Shown here piece by piece: positions 29,670 to 33,157 of a stretch of DNA of 33,157 bases; position 1 is the first letter of the stretch, and every line of letters begins with the position of its first letter. A program made the position numbers and the translations under genes. Origin of the DNA: a virus; IMG/VR virus record IMGVR_UViG_3300017744_000069, positions 1-33,157 of that record. The stretch is one strand, 5' to 3'. The notes under the pieces were generated by a model. That model was not told where the DNA came from and made no database searches. It saw nothing but the letters and a program-made list of their open reading frames with translations.

Positions 29670-29709
29670 ATTATACTCAAAAAGGGTTGTAATGTCAAGG
29701 ACTTTTTTT
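29670..29709 (-). promoter_or_regulatory. Late promoter P29.7 (TTGACA-17-TATAAT), leaderless type
   Basis: On the minus strand A7, GTCC, TTGACA (29698-29693), 17 bp, TATAAT (29675-29670), then TTTCCC and the ATG of terS. Both hexamers are perfect. The start should fall on or next to the ATG. It lies right after the stop of the fibre-assembly chaperone. Confidence 0.92.
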
Positions 29710-30171
29710 CTATGGTTTGGTAGGCCATACGTAACCTTCAAGGTTATCAAAATTGTCCGGTAGTCCTGCAGGTGCATCACGGAGTTTTTGTCTATAAGTT
29801 ACCCACTCTGCTTTCTTTTCATCTGTCAAAGGAGCGTCTGAGGCTTGTGTCCAATCACACTCATAAAGCTTATTTGCTCTTGTACTTTTAAAGTCTGCTA
29901 AGAGACGTGTGCTGTCAACTGCCCATTGCTGAGCATCGTTCCATATATAATAGTCTCCTGGCCGCTTGTTTCGTGGTTTAAACATATCTGCTGTAAAGTC
30001 AAAATAAGTTTCTTCTATTGCCTTTGTATGGTTTGCGTCACTTGCAATTGGATAGGTACGAAGACCATTGTGCAACCCCGCTCTTGCGTAGTCTGAATTG
30101 TTATTCACACTCATTATATAATCGATGTTTCCGGTATTGGGGTTTACCATTGCCCAGTCATACGTTGCCAT
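29710..30171 (-). CDS. Tail fibre assembly chaperone, Phage_tail_APC-like (153 aa)
   Basis: The C-terminal 60 residues match the phage tail assembly chaperone domain: RANKLYECDWTQASDAPLTD, then AEWVTYRQKLRDAP and a terminal NLEGYVWPTKP. In that family the pattern is R..LL..TDW....D.pl....aW..YRq.LRdlP. The N-terminal part (MATYDWAMVNPNTGNIDYI) is less conserved and may bind the fibre. It lies directly after two fibre-like genes, where such chaperones usually sit, and helps folding or trimerisation of fibres in the cytoplasm. AAGGAG lies five bases before the ATG. Confidence 0.85.
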   Translation of the reverse strand: MATYDWAMVNPNTGNIDYIMSVNNNSDYARAGLHNGLRTYPIASDANHTKAIEETYFDFTADMFKPRNKRPGDYYIWNDAQQWAVDSTRLLADFKSTRANKLYECDWTQASDAPLTDEKKAEWVTYRQKLRDAPAGLPDNFDNLEGYVWPTKP

Positions 30172-30172
30172 G

Positions 30173-30868
30173 TTAACTCCTTAGTTTTACTATCATGTAG
30201 GAAGCTCCTCCATAGGATAAAGGGCTTGCTACTCCATTGAATATTTTTTTATTTAATATGTCTATACTGTTTAAAGTACCGCTTGTATAGTTAAATTTAT
30301 AAGCTCGTTGATGTTCTTCTACGTTAGCTCCGCTAAATCCTGGTGCAGTAATTGACGTAGTAAATATATATCTATAGCTACCAGGTATAAGAACATAATG
30401 TGGAGCTGTTGAGTTTATAGGTACATTAATTGAGGTAATATTACTGCTTCCTGCTCCTATACTGCTGAATTCTCCTACTGTTATTATATCGAGCGCAGTG
30501 TCCGTATTACTACTAAAAAGTAAGTCCGCTTCAGCCGTGCCCGTACCATCAAAGATATTTAAGCCATATCCAGTTGCAAAGTTAGAAACATTTGAAGTGC
30601 TTATATCAGCCTTGAGTAGTTCTACAGTAGTAGTCGCACTGGTGAAAAATTGTCTATTCGGGGTTGAGTACCCTGACTCCCCTATTACACTTGTAGTTGT
30701 TGGCCTTCCAAAAAGCAGTGTATTAAACTCAAAACCTGAAGGGTAATCAGCACCTCCAGGAGAACTTAAAGTAGTAGTCGCAACTTTTATAAAATGTGCA
30801 TGTCCTTCGTCCGAATCAAAAGTAACTTGATTATCTGCATTGAAAGATTTAAATCCATAAGTAGGCAT
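30173..30868 (-). CDS. Fibre-associated structural protein (231 aa)
   Basis: Starts MPTYGFKSFNADNQVTFDSD and continues with a beta-rich sequence, many Gly, Ser, Thr and Asn, ending SYMIVKLRS. The N-terminal pattern G-F-K-x-F-N-A-x-x-x-x-x-x-D resembles the C-terminal module of the upstream fibre protein (FGLQIFAANGSDLLYD), so both appear to carry one copy of the same phage tail module. It is translated through a TAATG overlap with that gene, with AGGAGG six bases before the ATG. Probably a fibre tip or adhesin subunit; no enzyme motif was recognised. Confidence 0.72.
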   Translation of the reverse strand: MPTYGFKSFNADNQVTFDSDEGHAHFIKVATTTLSSPGGADYPSGFEFNTLLFGRPTTTSVIGESGYSTPNRQFFTSATTTVELLKADISTSNVSNFATGYGLNIFDGTGTAEADLLFSSNTDTALDIITVGEFSSIGAGSSNITSINVPINSTAPHYVLIPGSYRYIFTTSITAPGFSGANVEEHQRAYKFNYTSGTLNSIDILNKKIFNGVASPLSYGGASYMIVKLRS

Positions 30869-32769
30869 TAACTACCTCCTGATTTTATAACAAAGTAGTT
30901 ATAAGCATTTGTACCTGATCCATCATTTTTTACATTAAATTTATTGCTAGACTTAGTAAGTGTGTACTTATGGCCTTCTGCAGCACCTACTCCCGTAGTT
31001 CCAGTTCCTTGAGTTAAAGGCACCAACACAACTTGAAAGTCTGAACTATTCGCTACTCCTGTCACAGTAACATCTTGATTCCCTCCAGAAGCTATAGTAC
31101 CACTTGTAGGGACTCTGCCGCTTGCCATTACTCTTCCTGTGCGTGAGGTTGTATCATAAAGCAAGTCACTTCCGTTAGCCGCAAATATTTGAAGCCCAAA
31201 TGCAGATGTAGTACCTGAAGGAGTTTCTGTAGATGTACCCGTTCGAGTAACTGTATAAGTAGCTCCCGTTGCATACTCTTGTGTAAAATCTGCATTAACG
31301 GGAGAAAGCGTTTTTAATGTATGAGTTGCAGTATCATTAATGTTAGGAATACCGGTTTCAGTTACAGTCAACGTCAAAGCTCCTCCATTTCCTGTTCCCT
31401 GTGCTACAATATTTGTTCCATTGTAGATATAGTAAGTGTGTCCTGATATAGTATTTGAGATACTTTGAGTAAACTCAGTATCTGTTCCTTCTAAAAACTT
31501 CGTCGAGTCAAGAAACGTAAATCTATCGTAGTTTGCGATAGTTCGAGTATATGTTACACCAGTATCTGCTTCAACGCCTGCAGAGCTTCTTCGAAATAGG
31601 CTGTACGTAGATTGTGTGGTATTTGTTCCGCTTGGTACTGACGCAGCTGTATCTGTGGGGTTACGATCAGTTGCTCCGCTAAGATAGGTTGCAATTAGAG
31701 TACCTCCTGAATTTTTGACCCCGTACAAAAAGCCAGAAGTTGTGTTGGCCAGCTTTACATAATGAATTGCTCCTGAGTCTGTGTCATTATCAAAATATAC
31801 TCCGGAAGGGTTTACTATGCTCTCATTATGTGTTGCTGCTCGAGTAACAGAAAAACTTGTGTTAGTTTGTGCAAAGACTCCACTGCCTCCATCTGCGGTA
31901 GCAAGTACTCCCCATATTTGGAAAGACTGTGTTGACCCCGCTGGGACTCGAGAAGGGTCATTACTAACGAGTTGAGTGGCTCCGCTAACTTGTACTCCAT
32001 TTAATTGATTTACAACATTTGAAGCACTGTTACGAAGTTGGTACGTAGTTGCTCCTGAGATGTTTACCATATTTACTGTAAAAGTTCCATCTGATGTATT
32101 AAATGATGTTATATTATTTGCAAGTCCTATAGTAAGGTCTGGGGCAATATAGGGTATAAATGTTGAACCTGTTTCCGGTCCTCCAGCCACATCTTGATGC
32201 TGGGCTTTGAATCGGTAAAACTGCCCTCTAAGTACATTTCCTCCATTTGTAAAATTACTGAAAGTACCTTGTTGGTATTCTGCTTCTAAAGCGAAATAAA
32301 ACTGTAAGTTACAGCCTGAAGCAGAACTAACACCTGAAAGAGTTGCAGGTAAAAACTGGTTCGAGCTTGATCCTAAAGAAACTGAAAGAGTTCCAGAAGG
32401 AATAGTACTACAAACTGCGCTTACTACATTAATTTGAAAAGCTGCTAAATGCCCTGTACTATTATTCCAGTAAGGCGACCCCGAAGCTCCGTAGAAATGA
32501 AAAGTTTTTATACCATTACTAATTCCACTAGGAACGGTATATGTGAAAGTTGCAACTGAGTTTGTTAGAGACTGAGGGTTTGTTCCTTGATCTGTTATTT
32601 GGTCGGTACTTGTGCTAAACAGTTCCACGATAGTATGATTCGAAGTTACAGTACCTGGGTGTGTAACGTTAAAAACAAGTTGATCCCCAATAACAAGATC
32701 AGGTCGATTCGATGCATTAACCACAGTATAAGTAGATTGGTTAAGTAATGTAATATTATATGTGGCCAT
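30868..32769 (-). CDS. Fibre / adhesin protein with Ig-like repeats (633 aa), leaderless
   Basis: Starts MATYNITLLNQSTYTV; it consists of several Ig- or fibronectin-like repeats (for example NRPDLVIGDQLVFNVTHPG and, later, GDTATHTLKTLSP-like and TYTRTIANYDRFTFLD segments) and ends with the module FGLQIFAANGSDLLYDTT (about 518-633) that is related to the start of the next gene. There is no signal peptide or membrane helix. The ATG at 32769 is preferred over an upstream in-frame TTG at 32805, because that TTG is the first codon of the -35 box. TATAAT ends seven bases before the ATG, so the mRNA should be leaderless. I infer a structural fibre from composition and from the chaperone two genes downstream. 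Confidence 0.75.
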   Translation of the reverse strand: MATYNITLLNQSTYTVVNASNRPDLVIGDQLVFNVTHPGTVTSNHTIVELFSTSTDQITDQGTNPQSLTNSVATFTYTVPSGISNGIKTFHFYGASGSPYWNNSTGHLAAFQINVVSAVCSTIPSGTLSVSLGSSSNQFLPATLSGVSSASGCNLQFYFALEAEYQQGTFSNFTNGGNVLRGQFYRFKAQHQDVAGGPETGSTFIPYIAPDLTIGLANNITSFNTSDGTFTVNMVNISGATTYQLRNSASNVVNQLNGVQVSGATQLVSNDPSRVPAGSTQSFQIWGVLATADGGSGVFAQTNTSFSVTRAATHNESIVNPSGVYFDNDTDSGAIHYVKLANTTSGFLYGVKNSGGTLIATYLSGATDRNPTDTAASVPSGTNTTQSTYSLFRRSSAGVEADTGVTYTRTIANYDRFTFLDSTKFLEGTDTEFTQSISNTISGHTYYIYNGTNIVAQGTGNGGALTLTVTETGIPNINDTATHTLKTLSPVNADFTQEYATGATYTVTRTGTSTETPSGTTSAFGLQIFAANGSDLLYDTTSRTGRVMASGRVPTSGTIASGGNQDVTVTGVANSSDFQVVLVPLTQGTGTTGVGAAEGHKYTLTKSSNKFNVKNDGSGTNAYNYFVIKSGGS

Positions 32770-32776
32770 GCTTGGA

Positions 32777-32814
32777 ATTATACTAAATATGACATTTAAT
32801 GTCAAGGATTTTTT
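32777..32814 (-). promoter_or_regulatory. Late promoter P32.8 (TTGACA-17-TATAAT), leaderless type
   Basis: On the minus strand A6, TCC, TTGACA (32805-32800), 17 bp, TATAAT (32782-32777), then TCCAAGC and ATG. Both hexamers are perfect. The dyad GACATTAAATGTC (32791-32803) overlaps the -35 box. It shares TCCTTGACATTA with the terS promoter. Confidence 0.92.
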
Positions 32815-33011
32815 AGACTCAGGTCTCGAAAAAACCCAAAGTCGTACGTGCGGGGGAGCCCCGCCGCATCACTGAGAATGATGTCTACTAACCGCCCCCA
32901 TTAGCCTCAGTGATGTTGGTCGAACATGGCAGGGCATCGATGTCAAGCTTTTTTTATATCATTTGGTTACTAGCAGGGCGTTCCTTATGCGAAATCGGTA
33001 TGCAATATCGC
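32815..33011. other. Structured non-coding control region between divergent promoters
   Basis: No gene fits here. It contains a GC-rich hairpin GCGGGG-GAG-CCCCGC (32850-32864), an inverted repeat with 10-bp arms CATCACTGAG/CTCAGTGATG (32867-32876 and 32906-32915) enclosing CTAA...TTAG around a GGGGGCGG-type core, and a small hairpin ATGTT/AACAT (32913-32927). On the minus strand a copy of A7-GC-TTGACAT (near 32940-32954) has no -10 box. The block could be a cos or terminase site, a regulatory RNA or an operator region; sequence alone does not decide. Confidence 0.55.
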
Positions 33012-33040
33012 TTGACTTTTTGCGCTTTTTATGGGATAAT
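33012..33040 (+). promoter_or_regulatory. Plus-strand promoter P33.0 (TTGACT-17-GATAAT)
   Basis: TTGACT (33012-33017), 17-bp spacer, GATAAT (33035-33040). No A-tract lies upstream, unlike the minus-strand promoters. An ATG follows six bases after the -10 box, again suggesting a leaderless mRNA. Confidence 0.75.
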
Positions 33041-33046
33041 GCTTGC

Positions 33047-33157
33047 ATGAAAATAAAGAAGCGCATAATAATCCAGATCATAACTTCCATTATATCTCCA
33101 CTTTTGGGGGTTGACTTTCTGGTCGATTTGTGCGATACTCTATCTCAATTATTTAAC
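33047..33157 (+). CDS. Start of plus-strand gene, cut by window end
   Basis: The frame beginning at the ATG six bases after promoter P33.0 runs open to the end of the window (37 residues, MKIKKRIIIQIITSIISPLL, then GVDFLVDLCDT). It is short, hydrophobic after a basic start, and could be a membrane segment or a leader peptide. The only support is the promoter geometry and the absence of a stop. A second promoter-like sequence lies inside it, so the true divergent gene may begin beyond the window. Not recognised. Confidence 0.4.
   Translation, partial: MKIKKRIIIQIITSIISPLLGVDFLVDLCDTLSQLFN
33111..33139 (+). promoter_or_regulatory. Second plus-strand promoter-like site (TTGACT-17-GATACT)
   Basis: TTGACT (33111-33116), 17-bp spacer, GATACT (33134-33139), 99 bases downstream of P33.0 in the same direction. 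Together they form a tandem pair pointing out of the window towards the presumed early or regulatory genes. Confidence 0.6.

Noticed and set aside
29664-29780. Upstream extension of terS to 29780 (193 aa)
   Set aside because: The extension runs through the terS promoter and the end of the chaperone gene in another frame; no ribosome site supports it.
32770-32805. TTG start at 32805 for the fibre gene (645 aa)
   Set aside because: That TTG is the -35 hexamer of a perfect promoter, and the extra residues would be encoded by promoter DNA; the ATG at 32769 fits better.
32840-32930. Possible tRNA or CRISPR-like repeats in the divergent region
   Set aside because: No cloverleaf with acceptor and T-arm can be drawn, and the inverted repeats are not direct repeats with spacers.
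32941-32960. Plus-strand terminator ending in the T7 tract
   Set aside because: The sequence before the T-run has only a palindrome without a loop (CATCGATG), so no stable hairpin precedes it.

Overview
The window is a large part of the late (structural) region of a tailed bacteriophage with a long non-contractile tail. The order of genes is that of lambda/HK97-type siphophages. Apart from a short stretch at the right edge, every gene lies on the minus strand, so the region is transcribed from right (about 32.8 kb) to left (base 1). The sequence is AT-rich. The fibre and small-protein families resemble those I know from marine metagenomic and marine proteobacterial phages (TAAELN repeats, LamG-like fibre, DUF1353, basic RWFGENWVD-type protein, EF-hand/two-TM protein). 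The host cannot be fixed from the sequence; a Gram-negative marine bacterium is my inference.

Layout in transcription order. (1) 33.16-32.77 kb: a divergent control region with two sigma70-like promoters on the plus strand, the start of a plus-strand gene cut by the window, a GC-rich structured block, and the promoter of the minus-strand late genes. (2) 32.77-29.71 kb: a cassette of fibre-like protein, a second structural protein and a tail-fibre assembly chaperone. (3) 29.66-25.68 kb: packaging and presumed lysis block: small terminase, two single-TM coiled-coil proteins, three tiny genes (18, 45 and 58 aa) that are easily missed, a basic 89-aa protein, a DUF1353 protein, an EF-hand/two-TM protein, then large terminase. 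(4) 25.59-21.12 kb: HNH nuclease, portal, a small protein, a fused protease-scaffold-capsid gene with an internal ribosome binding site, and head-tail connector. (5) 21.1-17.5 kb: large neck protein, tail terminator, major tail protein, Rho-independent terminator. (6) 17.4-4.09 kb: tail chaperone G with a -1 frameshift into T, tape measure, then M-, L-, K-, I- and J-like tail-tip proteins. (7) 4.01-0 kb: fibre and adhesin cassette of six complete genes and one truncated LamG-like gene.

The most striking feature is the set of five minus-strand promoters. All have a perfect TATAAT, a 17-bp spacer, TTGACA or TTGACT, and an upstream A-tract. Two of them (fibre gene and small terminase) place the start codon 6-7 nt after the -10 box, so the mRNAs should be leaderless, and there is no Shine-Dalgarno sequence. 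Three share an identical CAAAAATA-N4-TTGAC upstream module, and three carry a GAC-N7-GTC dyad over the -35 box that could be an operator. Most other genes are tightly coupled through TAATG, ATGA or GTGA overlaps and have normal Shine-Dalgarno sites. Several tail proteins (major tail protein, M, L, J) carry inserted beta-rich modules, as though the whole tail surface has been decorated.
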